Source: Lateolabrax maculatus | Taxonomy: Eukaryota > Chordata > Actinopteri > Acropomatiformes > Lateolabracidae | Direction of reading: 5' to 3' | Length of the DNA: 64,000 nt | Assembly: GCA_031216445.1 (NCBI GenBank) | Contig: CM062207.1 | Span: 3,228,501-3,292,500 of the forward strand | Part shown: positions 24,001 through 34,452 of the stretch, piece by piece | Layout of the letters: each line of letters opens with the position of its first letter | Numbering within the stretch: position 1 is the first letter of the stretch | Program-made: the position numbers and the translations under genes | The notes under the pieces: generated by a model | What the model was told of the DNA's origin: nothing | Database searches by the model: none | The model's input: only the letters and a program-made list of their open reading frames with translations

Positions 24001-25041
24001 GAGTAACATTCTGTTCATTCGCCAACAATATCTACGTTTTTTTTTTTTTTTCCTCCTTTTTCCCCAGACTCAATTTCTATTTCAGTGCTTTTCTGGCTTA
24101 AAACGTCACAAACTAAAATGACATTCGGCCGCAGAAGACGACCCTCAGATGTACATTCAATACGTCCTCTCACTGTGCTACAGTGAGGGGGGGCAATATG
24201 GAAGACATTAACGGTTGACTGCGACAGAGGAGGAACAATACAAAGGAGATGAGAGGACAGACTGCTCAGTCAGCCAGTTAGATTTTAGGAAATGGGAAGC
24301 TTGTAGTATAAAGACTAAAGTCTTGCTACGAAAAACCCACATTGATTCTCGCGCACAACTCTACTGTTACTCAAAGCCAAAATTAACACGTTCCCACCCT
24401 ACAAATATGTCGATAACAAGGCCTGAAGCAACAAGTAGAGCAACATCGCAACTGGAAGCTGGAGGATTTCTTTCACGCTTGGATGGAAACACTTAAGTCG
24501 AGTTTGTATATTTTTAATTATAATGTGGTTTTAACTACTTTTCCTCGCTGTTCTTACTTGTTTTGCTCCTTGACAACCACATATTTTTATTGACACGCCA
24601 TCTTAATGTTAACGTTTTTTCTTGTTCTCTACAGGTCAGAAATCTCACAGATCGATGTTCAAGAAAAAGGTTGGTGATATTCTGTAATTTTCTTTTTGTC
24701 GTGAAAAGACCAAAACTAACAATGTGTTAGTCAGTCTCAATATTTCCCTCAAATTTTAGATTTAACTTAAAAAAAAAAAAAAAAGCTCATTGATCTCCTT
24801 AAACAGCTAGTTTTTTAGAAAACGTTACTCAAACGGGAGGAAATAGCACATTTGTTGGGGACTATTTTTAGCGGCGGATTAATCTACATTTGATGCTTTA
24901 AGTGAATATCTCCAGCTTCTGTTCAACATCCAACAAGATATAGGAGAGTTTCTCAGTCACTTCCTTATCTTCACTCAGACAGATGAAGTGAAAGAGAAAC
25001 CCAATTAACCAATGAAATTGAGCAGTATGAGCCTGTTGCAA

Positions 25042-25047
25042 TTTATT
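25042..25047 (-). terminator. Candidate EXOC6B polyadenylation signal (AATAAA)
   Basis: The plus strand reads TTTATT, so the gene strand reads AATAAA 103 nt after the stop codon. It is the first canonical signal, but a single hexamer is weak evidence and a more distal site near 22498 is equally possible. Confidence 0.35.
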
Positions 25048-25149
25048 TGGTTGTTAAAGGTGACCAATAGGAAGTGGCTGTTGGAAGTTAAGTGGGGTCC
25101 GGTGAAGTTAAGGTGCATTGATAAGCCAATCGGGGGGGAGGGGGTCGCT

Positions 25150-25276
25150 CTAGGTGTGGTGCTGTGCGATGAGGTTGCGTAGCTGTTTGATGATGGTGTC
25201 GATGAGCTTCTGCCTGTCCCTGTCCGTCTTCCTGAACTGGGCAAAGACGTTGTTCTTCCTGCTCGTCTCCCTCATC
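25150..25276 (-). CDS. EXOC6B: EXOC6B last coding exon (exocyst subunit Sec15B, C-terminus)
   Basis: This 127-nt segment follows acceptor CCATCTCCAG. Its first base completes a Lys codon split with the exon at 26604. It then encodes MRETSRKNNVFAQFRKTDRD and RQKLIDTIIKQLRNLIAQHH, with a final Thr and a TAG stop at 25150-25152. The polar, basic end (FAQFRK, RQKLIDT) matches the C-terminus of vertebrate Sec15 proteins, and the HHT-type ending fits EXOC6B rather than EXOC6 as I recall them. Sec15 belongs to the octameric exocyst, which tethers secretory and recycling vesicles to the plasma membrane. The C-terminal region binds the active Rab on the vesicle (Rab11 in animals). Confidence 0.96.
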
Positions 25277-26603
25277 CTGGAGATGGACAGTGAGAAGGTG
25301 ATGGACGGAGAAAAACCAAAAAGACAAGATGAGGAAGAGGAGGGGAATTGTAAAGACAAAGAAAAGTCTGTTTTAGTATCTCACATTTTACTTTACAGTC
25401 TCTGTGTTTGAATGCTGCATTCGGGGAAAACACACACAAGCAATTGTACAAGCATGCTCAGTACAGACACACACATCTCTGCCACGGTCACCTGTTAGAG
25501 AAGAAAAAGACGTTTCAGCTCTGCAGTTTGGTATGTGTGTGCTCAGTGTCACATGAGACTGTGTGTGTGTTTTGTTGCAGAACACCGGGCTGTTATGGAC
25601 CTCCAGGAAGTTCAGGGGCCCAGCAGAGCAGACGAGCCCCAGCAGGGTGCTTCCTCCTGGGGCACAGAGGGACCACTGGGCTCGCTGGAGAGAAAATGCT
25701 GACCCTGATTGAAGGAAGGTCACCGGGACTGTACTGAACAACGGAGCGGATCGTACGCCTCTGAGCGTGTCTGAGGGTGTATCTGTGTGGGAACCTTAAC
25801 CAGATATAATCCACAAGCTGTTGTGTGTGTGAATGCAGGTTGTTATTGCTCTACACCGATAAACTGATGGTACTCTGATACACGGCGTGGGTGTTGTTGT
25901 TTATTTTTTCACATTCATGTGATGAGGGATCCCTGAAGTGGTATTATACACACACACACACACACCCATTTTTAAAAAAGCAGATTATTTCTTTCTTGTG
26001 TATACACGCTGTAAGTAGTCGTCTACACGTATTCAGTACATGCCAGAATCCAACATCACAAACACAAACACACACAATACTCACGGCTTAAATAACCTGT
26101 CAAAACATGACAGAAGACAGACAGGAGACAGAAAAGAGCAGTTGAGATGGAGGTAAAGATGGATTCCTCAAATTTCCTATTAAATGAAAACTCCAACATT
26201 TTGTGAATTACGCCTATTTTCTTTCTTTCCAATGAAGAGTTAGAATAGACGATCTATTTCAATGTCACGTCTGTGTGTTACGTATGAGGCTGGAGTCAAG
26301 AGGTAATAGTCCAAAACAATAAAACGATAAGGTATTCAGTTTACAATGACATGAAACAGAGAAAAGCAGCAAATCTTCACATTTGAGAAGCTGAAACAAA
26401 AGAATGTTTGAAAGTTTTCTTTAAAGAAAAAAATTATTTAGCGATTTTTAATTTCTGAAGATTGATGTTCTGTTGGTCAAATGGCCGATTAACTATTTTT
26501 GCAGTATTTTAAAGGATTAAAAGAAAGAAATGAGGAGTCAATGAACACGTGGAGGACAGATAAACCAGAGTGAGGAACGAGTGAAATGTGGATGAATGCT
26601 CAC
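25277..26603 (-). other. EXOC6B: EXOC6B last intron
   Basis: This 1,327-nt intron has donor GTGAGC and acceptor CCATCTCCAG. It contains a GC-richer segment at about 25575-25745, open in several frames and preceded by a good plus-strand acceptor, plus a short CA array at about 25950. A degraded copy of the dispersed repeat seen at 21770 lies at about 26185-26300. No further coding exon of EXOC6B is present. Confidence 0.85.
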
Positions 26604-26716
26604 TTCTCTAGCAGGGCCAGTGCAGTGTGTGGGCTGACTCTCAGGTATTTGCAGGTGGGTTTGCCGTAGTCAGCCAGGTATGTCGACCAATCCCACTGCG
26701 TGAACAGGTCCAGCAG
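26604..26716 (-). CDS. EXOC6B: EXOC6B penultimate coding exon
   Basis: This 113-nt exon encodes 37 codons plus two bases of a split Lys codon. It begins LLDLFTQWDWSTYLADYGKP, continues TCKYLRVSPHTALALLE, and ends GAGAA|GTGAGC. The acceptor is TTCATCTAG. QWDWSTYLADYG and KYLRVxPxTALxLLEK are hallmark Sec15 C-terminal sequences. The phase (0 in, 2 out) joins correctly to the exons on both sides. This is part of the all-helical C-terminal Sec15 domain. Confidence 0.97.
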
Positions 26717-29539
26717 CTAGATGAAGACAAACAAAGAGAGAGATTAATGAAACGCTGACTCACAGGAACAACATCCGGCAGATCTTTGGCTCCCACGTTG
26801 AGTAAGATTTGGTAACCAGTTTAAAAGCAGAATTTAAAAACTGAATTTGTAGCTGATCAAAGCTAATAGATATGGTAGGAAATCTTAAATAGTGTGATGA
26901 ATCCAAAAAAACATATTAGCAGGAAGGTACACTTTCAGTGTTTTATGATTTACTTTGTTTTCTTTTGCATATTCTTCATATATCTTTATGGTTAATAATG
27001 GTTTACATCACTAATGTAGTTCTGATGCTTTTAGTTTAACTTTAAAGACACCTTTACTTCTCAATATGATTCAATTCCAGATGAAACAGGATGTTGGGGC
27101 GGACGTATCACAGTGAGATCACTTTAAAGTGTTACCAAACAAAATCTGTAAATTACATTTTACAAAAATACACAATATACCTCAAATTACAAAACTTGGT
27201 ACTTATAACGTCAAACTAAATGGCCAAATAATGTCAATTATTTTAAATGAATATTACTAACTCTGAAACACACAAATAAAACAGTAGCCTACATTTACAT
27301 TCAGTTTATTTTAATGGTGAATTGACTCCTACAGCTTGTGATGCGGCAGTGATTTCCCCCATTACACTGTTGATTACTTTTGATTGCGTGACACTACAGA
27401 CGTAACCGGTTTAGACGGTAATGCAGTTTGAATGTTGCAACCCAATTAAGAAAATCACTAACTTGAAACTAGCTAAGAGTTTCTAAGGACTCAGGAAGGA
27501 CTTTACAAACAAACTTAGTGAAGGATTTACAAATAGCTGGTGCAACCCAGTCCTGACGTTTATGTTAACACCATGATAACACACTCAGAAATCTACTGTA
27601 TTGCTTAATTTCTGGTATTTTTTTTTTTGATGTGGACACTCATTCAGGTGAATAATCACAAAAAAATGCAGCAGAAGTGAGAGGTAATAGAGCGGAAGGG
27701 GTTGCAGGAACGGAGGAGAGAAAAGTCGACTGAGGTTGAAGGAAAGGGGGTGAAGTCTTCCTCTAAATGGGCCACATTTAAAAACTGTTGCATAACCTGC
27801 TGCTGCCCTGCTGAACTCTACCTAACACACAGAAACAGAAACAGGCCCAGGCAGGCAAACCCGTAAGCCTGCAGACATACACTCACTCTGTCTCTCTATC
27901 TCTGCCTGTAACACACACACACACACATATGAGCAGGGAGCCCCAGTGAACTCTGGGTAACACCAAACACACACAGATCCAGAGAGAGAAACCATATGTG
28001 AGCGAGGGATGAGAGAAGAGGAGGGGAGGGGAGGGGAGGGAGGGAGTACAGAGGGATGGAGAGCAAAACCACATGTGGGGGAGAAAATGAGAGAGTAAAG
28101 ATGGAAAGAGACACAGATGGAGAGAAATGGATAACAGTGCAGAGAGAGAGAGAGAGAAAGGAGGGGAGGGGTAAAGGAAGGGCAGATGAAGATGGATAGA
28201 TAAGAGAGAGAGAAAGGGATGGACGAGTGCTGGGCGACGGAGGCACGCCATCGGGCAAACAGGAAGGAGGAAGAAGGACGAAAGAACACGCAAAACACCT
28301 TCAAAGTTTGGAGAGCGATGGAGGGATGATGGGATTCAGGAGGGTGAATAAGCTGAATTTGGGGCTTTTCATGGTTTTTGAACTAAGTTAGCAGCATGCC
28401 GATGACCTGCACGACACGTGATTGGTCAACAGGAAACAGAAGGGTCTATTTTCTCAAAACAAATGGGACGCAGGATTTGTGACACTGAAAATCGCCATCG
28501 TCGGCTTTTCAGATCTTCGTTGTCCTGTTTACTGTAGTCGAGTTACAGCAGTTAAAATCTAAAGACTCTTTTTGTTATTTACCATTAAAATCTATTGTGT
28601 TTTAACAAGCAAATAAAACAGAATAGTAGAAAGTCCCATTTCATCTAAAGCAATTCATTTAGTATGAATTAGCTGCCTTCGATAAGAATAAGAAGTATTG
28701 GTATCTGTAACGATACTGGTATGTTCACAGCCAAGCATGTCTAATCCAGATCTAAATCTAATCCATTCGCCAACTCGTTTTAGTTGGTTTCTCAAATCTG
28801 CACACACATAATCAGGTGTTTGCCTTCTGCTTCAATAAGAAAACACACTATTGTAACGGCCCAACTCTCAGATCTGGATCCTCGCCAAAATCTGGGCCAG
28901 TTTTCTTTTCTCAAAGAGCTCAAAGAAAGACATCCCGCTGGTCAACAGACACGCTTTAAAACGGTTGAATAAACACGACGGAGGTACGGACCAATAATTT
29001 AGAACATTAAAAAGGACATAACTGGGGCATTAACATACTGTACTGTGCAGGAATGTCTGTTAACAACATCAGTAACTGTATTAGTCCTGCACCAAAAACA
29101 GTCTTTTGATGTTATTTAGTGTTAATGTTTATTTTAATTTCAACTAAAGGCTTGCAGACTAATTAATGTGAGTTTACACGAATTTCACGAGTAAACAGTT
29201 CCTGGCTTTTACCTGAGTTCATCTCATCAGAGCTACTCATGAAAACAGGAAGTGTCCTAAATATTTTCTACAGTCACTGCAGAGTTATTAAAACTGATGT
29301 TTCCTCTGAATCTGGCTTTAGAGGGACACTACAAGACGAATGGCTGATTTGGACTTCCTGATCTTTCCTCCCTCCCTCCCTCCCTTCCTTTCCTCTCTCC
29401 TTCTTCCCACACTTTGCTTCCTCCCTCTGGTCCGTTCACTTCTGTATTCATCTCTCTCTCTCGCTCTTTCTCCTTTGTCCCCGAGTTCACCCTTACACGG
29501 CCGAGGTTTGACCTGCTAATCTTCCCATATAAACAAGTA

Positions 29540-29542
<3 letters not shown>

Positions 29543-29574
<32 letters not shown>

Positions 29575-29841
29575 CATGAGAACAGGCTGCATGCGCACAC
29601 ATAAACAGGTACACACAAATAAATGCAGTTACATAAAGCATAAATATCATCCGGCTGTGAGGTTATGTGAACAAATCTGTCAGTTAATTAGGTGCAGACA
29701 CGTGAGCGTGTGTGTATTGGCATAGCAAACACACACATACACACACACACACCCCCCCCCCCCCCCCCCCCCCCCCCCCCACAAGCTGTTTTTGATGGTG
29801 TTTGCCAGAATGTCACCATCTGCTTGTGTGCAGAAACCTCG

Positions 29842-29882
<41 letters not shown>
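29543..29882. repeat. CA array, C29 run and GT array cluster
   Basis: The cluster contains CA at 29543-29570, CA running into a pure C run at 29752-29780, and GT at 29843-29882. The C29 run is a G29 run on the transcribed strand. Confidence 0.9.
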
Positions 29883-29886
<4 letters not shown>

Positions 29887-30024
29887 AAATACAAGGTGAA
29901 GGCATGCCAGATAAAGATAGATACTGTAGCTGTCTGTTTAGAGGAAGTAACCCTGAAAAGCCGCGTTAACACACACACTCACACACGCAAAAAAGATGTT
30001 GTCAGCAGGCAGACAATATTCAGC

Positions 30025-30074
<50 letters not shown>

Positions 30075-30235
30075 TAAGCTGGCGACTGAGGTCCATGAGA
30101 TTTTCATGTTATCTGAGGGTGGATCGCTGTCTTTACTCACGCTCAGTACATCTCTCTCTCCCTTCCTCTCTCTCTCTTCTTCCCTTCCTCCCTCGTTCTT
30201 GTATCGGAGGCAACAAATGCTCCACAGAAAAATTC

Positions 30236-31030
30236 TCGCTAAGGGAGAGAATGAAAGAGGAGAGGAGAAAAGATGGAGGAAAGAAAAGAAGGATGAAGAA
30301 GGGATGGAGGAAGGCGAGGATAGTAGACATAAAGTTGAAGAGAGAAAGAAAGAGAACAAGGGGGAGTGAGGAGGTGAAGGAGTAGATGAGATGAAACAAA
30401 GAGGAGAGGAGAGGTGAAGATAGATAAAGGGGAAGCAAGAAGAGAAAGAGGAGGAGAAAGATTTAAAAAACAAGGGGAAGCAAAGAGGTGAAGGAGGAGA
30501 GGAAACAAGGAGAGGGAGAAAGAGAAGGTAGAAGAGGAAGAGAAAGAGACAATGAGAGGTGAAGAGTGATAGATGAGAGAAGGGAAGATGAGAAATGAAA
30601 ACAAAGGAGGAAGACGAGGGAAGATGAGAGATGATGGGGAGGAGGAGAAGAAGAAGACACAAGGAGAGGAGAAAAAGGAGATGAAATGAAGAAGAGAAAG
30701 AGATGAAGGGTGAAAAGGGGAAATAAATCAAAAGAAAAGAAAGAAGAGAAGAGGAGAGGAAGAGAGGAGAAAGGAAAGGAGAGAAAAATGGAGAAGGACA
30801 AGTAGAGGACAGGGCGACAGAAGGAGGAACACAGGGAGTTTTGGGTGAACTTGAGGTCAGTAGGTAAGTTTGGAGCGATGGAGGGTAAAAGCAGTAGGAG
30901 AAGTGCAACAAGAAGGGAGGACAGGAGGGAGGAGGAGGAGGAGGAGGAGGAGAGGCAGATAAGACTGATGAAAATGGAAAAGAGAAGAAGAAAAAAAGAA
31001 AAGGGAGAGCCATCCAAAAAAAAAAAAAAA
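30236..31030. repeat. Long purine-rich (GA) block on plus strand
   Basis: For about 800 nt the plus strand is almost entirely A and G, as imperfect GAAGAGGAGA-like text with no fixed unit. A pyrimidine-rich block follows it, separated by a CA array (31066-31129). Confidence 0.85.
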
Positions 31031-31061
31031 CGAGCCACACGCGAGCCAGCAGGTCCTCCTG

Positions 31062-31065
<4 letters not shown>

Positions 31066-31129
<64 letters not shown>
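31066..31129. repeat. (CA)n microsatellite
   Basis: A pure run of about 32 CA units sits between the purine and pyrimidine blocks. Confidence 0.95.
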
Positions 31130-31131
<2 letters not shown>

Positions 31132-31169
31132 GACCCCCGATTCACCCTAAACACACACACAGAAAACTG

Positions 31170-32030
31170 CAGGTCTCTCTCTTCACCTCTCGCTGAACTT
31201 TTCTCCGTCTCGCTCCCCCTCTCTCACCTCGCCATGACCTCCCCCGCGCTATCGCTCCTGTCTCCACACACACACACACACACACACAGATTATTGCTTC
31301 CTCTTATTCTTCTGGGGGGGGGACGAGCAGAAAAACAAAGTGACGCGTTGCCCTCACATTTCTTGTTTGTTTTCTCTCGTTTCTCCTCCGCTAATGGGTC
31401 TCTCTCCCTCCCTCCCTCCCTCTCTTTCTCCCTTTTTGTTTCTACTTTCTTTACTTTCTCACATCTCTCTCTCTCACAACATTCAATCAATCACCCCTTT
31501 CATTCCTCCCTATCCTCTTTCCTCAATCTTTTCCTCACCCCCTTTCTCCTCTTCTCTCTCTTTTCTCATCCTCTCCATGTCAACCTTTTCCCCATCCCTC
31601 CTTTCCATCTCAAGTTGCACCTCCTCTCTCATCTTCCATTTACCTCCTCTCCTCTCCTTTTTACTCTCTACTCTTCTAAGTCTCTCCGTGTCAGTGTTAC
31701 ATCCCTCCTTTCTCTCCCTAAATAAAAGAGTAAAGTCAGCTTTACTCTTTTATTTACTCCTTTCTCTCCTTTTTTCCATTGCACTCTCCTCTTATTCTCC
31801 CTCCTCCGTTCCCTCTTTTCATTCTCTTCTCTATTTTAACTTTATTCCTTCTCTCATCTTTCTATCCCTCCCCCTACCTCTCGCTCTTCTCTTCTTCTCC
31901 CTCTCCTCCCCGTTTTCACTTCCCCTTCCTTTCTCCTCCCCTCATTCTGTCCAAGCCAATTTACTCCTTCTTTCCATCCCTTCTTTCTCTCCCTCTGCAC
32001 TCATACCTCTTGCTCCCCTCTCCTCCCCCT
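31170..32030. repeat. Long pyrimidine-rich (CT) block on plus strand
   Basis: About 860 nt of C/T-rich text is interrupted only by a short CA array (about 31266-31288), a G run at about 31315-31322 and scattered purines. On the transcribed strand it is purine-rich, opposite to the preceding block. Confidence 0.8.
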
Positions 32031-32339
32031 CAGTGTTTAGTAGACTTGTTAATAGTTATTCCGGCTGTGGGAAGGATTTATTTGTTTGGGACCGTCTGGG
32101 AATCGCCGTGTTCCCGTTGCTAATGGCCAAACGTCAGGGTCACCCAGAATTCATCATGTTTACACCCTGTGCACGCACATCATGTAATGTTTTATTAATC
32201 TGTGACCAAACACTAAACCAAAGATCATCTATCTTTACAGGAGAGGGGAAATTCTTCTTCACCTGCATAGTTTCACTCTCTCCTTATTACCCTCCATTAT
32301 CGTCTCCCCTCCCTACATCCACTTCTCTCACAGCTCTCT

Positions 32340-33220
32340 TAGCTGTCCGTCTCCTTCTAAATTTGACAGGCAAGAGGTCAAAGGTCACTAAAAGCAGGGA
32401 AACTGGACTTTTATCAAGAAAAGCAGCCGTTTTGGCACCCGTCCACCTTCTCTCCAAAGATCCACCTTCCTCCGTCCATCAGTCATCCATTCATTTATCT
32501 ACTGCACTTTCTCACTCCTTACTTTTGCGTCACTGCTCGTGAAAACTGACCTTTCTTTATTCCAAACAAAAAAGCTGTTGAAACACAGAACAGAAAAAAA
32601 TCAAAAGTCAACATCTCTCTCTTGCCAATCCGTGCAGTTTTTGTCTTCATCGGCAGCTGGACATGTGACCTTCTGTCCGAACCGCAAAGAAGTTCAAGAG
32701 TTCACCAAAACCAGAGAAAGTGCTTCTGACCGTCCGAAACCGACACCTGTCTGTCGTCAGTCATCTCTCCCTCCTTCCCTCCATCACTTAAATCCACATT
32801 TCAGTTCAAAGGTTACCACCGACACACAAAGACCGCACTGACATCTGCCAATCAGGTCTCTTTCTATCTGGACAATGTTTAAGGTCAGAGAGGAGAAAAT
32901 GTCTTGGCTGTTTGTGGAGGTAAATAAGGACGGAGCATCTTGACACTTGTCCATTACGGCGGCCAGTTAGGAATTCACTAAAAGCAGAGAAAGTGGTTTT
33001 CCACCGTTATCAGAAAAAAAGAGCAACACTCGTCTGTCATCTCCCCCTCTTCCTGACGCAACATGTCTTTGTTTCTCTTTGCTTACATCTCTCCGTCTTT
33101 CAGTCTGTGCCACGTCTCAGGGTTGAAAGGTCACTGAAGAGAGTTTTTCTTATGGCCAGAGAAAGAAAAAAGATTATTTCGACACCTGCCTATCAGTGTC
33201 ACAACACGGCTTTCTAGGAC
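32340..33220. repeat. Diverged tandem array with nuclear-receptor direct repeats
   Basis: Recurring segments share the layout GGTTCAAAGGTCACTAAAAG-like, then GCAGAGAAAGTGG-like, then GACACCTGTCNNTCA-like. Clear copies of the first part start near 32371, 32690, 32811, 32967 and 33119, with a weaker one near 32545. The unit is about 120-160 bp and strongly diverged. Exact direct repeats of receptor half-sites occur in it: DR1 at 32375-32387, DR2 at 32691-32704, DR1-like at 32813-32825 and 33121-33133. Confidence 0.45.
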
Positions 33221-34429
33221 AAAAGTCTCAGAGAATGAAAGGGAAAACAAATCATTTTCAGCAACTTCAGAAAATATAAAAATCCTAACTTTAGTTGAAC
33301 CAGTAAAATAGAGCATTTTAAACGTAAATAAGATGTATATGTTGTGTTAGATGCTGTTAATAACGTACTAGGCCTTATAAGTAAATAAATAAATATTTCA
33401 ACGTTTTCTGGACTTTGACAAAAAGTGATTGATCGTCAACTTTGTTGAACAGACATAACAATTATTACATAAATTAATCAACTGATTATTTTCTCGTTTG
33501 ATCTATAAAACAATTAAAAATGTCCATCACGTTTTCACAGCCCAAGATGATGTCATAAATTGCTTGATTTGTCCGACCAACAGTTCATCACCAAGAGATA
33601 GTCAGTTTACTATAAAAAACAAGGAAAAGAAGCTGGAACCATCTCATGTTTGGGATTTAATTAATAAATTTCAATTCAAGCTAAGTATCAATAAAGATAC
33701 AAGATGCAAAATACTCATCACCTGTGTGAGAAAAAGCCCAGTTAAAAAACGAGCGAGGTCCATCAATGGAGTCTGACTGACAATCTGCATCAGAAAATGA
33801 ATCTACACTTAACCCCAAAGTCAGCTCTTGACCTCTGAAAGCAAGAGGTCAAAGGTCATACTCAGAGGTTATCGGGGAATGCTGTCCAGCTACTGGTGCT
33901 CATAATACCTGCCGGACAAACCCTCCACTCTTACTGAAGCTCCAAAGAACAAAACAACAGTAACTTTCTTCTTTATCTTCACTTTCTTCTAACATTTGTT
34001 TTTGACTTTATATTGGGAGTGAAAAAAGGCCTCCGTTTGTTCGTATAACTGCAACACACCAACACGTACCCTGCAGCTTGGACAGTATCGCTCCATCTTG
34101 AACAATGAATGGAATGAAGTAAGCTTGGATGTTATCGCTTTGCAACGGGGAACAAATTTTTCTCTCTTACTGGAGGGCCAAAAATTTAATTAAAACCAAA
34201 AGCTTGTATCTTTGTACATCTGCCTGCAGCCTCGTTTCTACGACCGCAGCACGCTGCTGCCAGTAACCACAACACACTGTGATACTCCTTCAATGTACAT
34301 ACTGTACTTTATTAATCCACAGTGGGCCCACTGCTCGTCGTGTGCAGGGTAATAAAATACAGCAAAGAAAAGATAAAATCATGATGCTTCATCGCTCCCT
34401 GTAGGGAAGTTATCTTTTGTGTTGTTACC

Positions 34430-34452
34430 CCCCCCCCCCCGCCCCCCCCCCC
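34430..34452. repeat. Poly-C tract
   Basis: A C run broken by one G is followed by a short CA array. Confidence 0.85.

Larger units (their letters stand above)
22480..25149 (-). other. EXOC6B: Probable EXOC6B 3' UTR and 3' flank
   Basis: This is the region after the EXOC6B stop codon at 25150. Two AATAAA signals on the minus strand are plausible ends: 25042-25047 (short 3' UTR) and CTAATAAAGC at about 22494-22503 (about 2.65 kb 3' UTR). The sequence between is mostly unique and low in microsatellites, unlike the intergenic DNA to the left, which mildly favours the long form. It includes a diverged tandem repeat around 23676-24000. The 127-residue open frame on the plus strand at 22890-23273 has no family features. 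Confidence 0.4.
18035..25712 (+). other. Possible spliced plus-strand transcript (weak)
   Basis: Four plus-strand segments have strong pyrimidine-rich acceptors: 18035-18102, 21685-21720 (36 nt), 24635-24669 (35 nt) and 25581 onward. The first three also end at GT dinucleotides. Joined, one frame stays open from MVVLKASCTG in the first segment to a TGA at 25710-25712, about 76 residues. A second frame is also open across the last three segments, which weakens the case. The predicted peptide matches no family I know. It could be a lncRNA, a lineage-specific small gene or chance. Confidence 0.12.

Noticed and set aside
25154..25411. 85-codon plus-strand open frame
   Set aside because: Antisense shadow of the last EXOC6B exon.
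29979..31160. 393-codon open frame on the minus strand
   Set aside because: It is built from CA repeats and the purine-rich block read as Ser/Leu/Phe/Pro. There is no domain, no complexity and no splice context.
31340..32542. 400-codon open frame on the plus strand
   Set aside because: It is a translation of the pyrimidine-rich tract (Ser/Leu/Phe/Pro) followed by unrelated repeat-array sequence.
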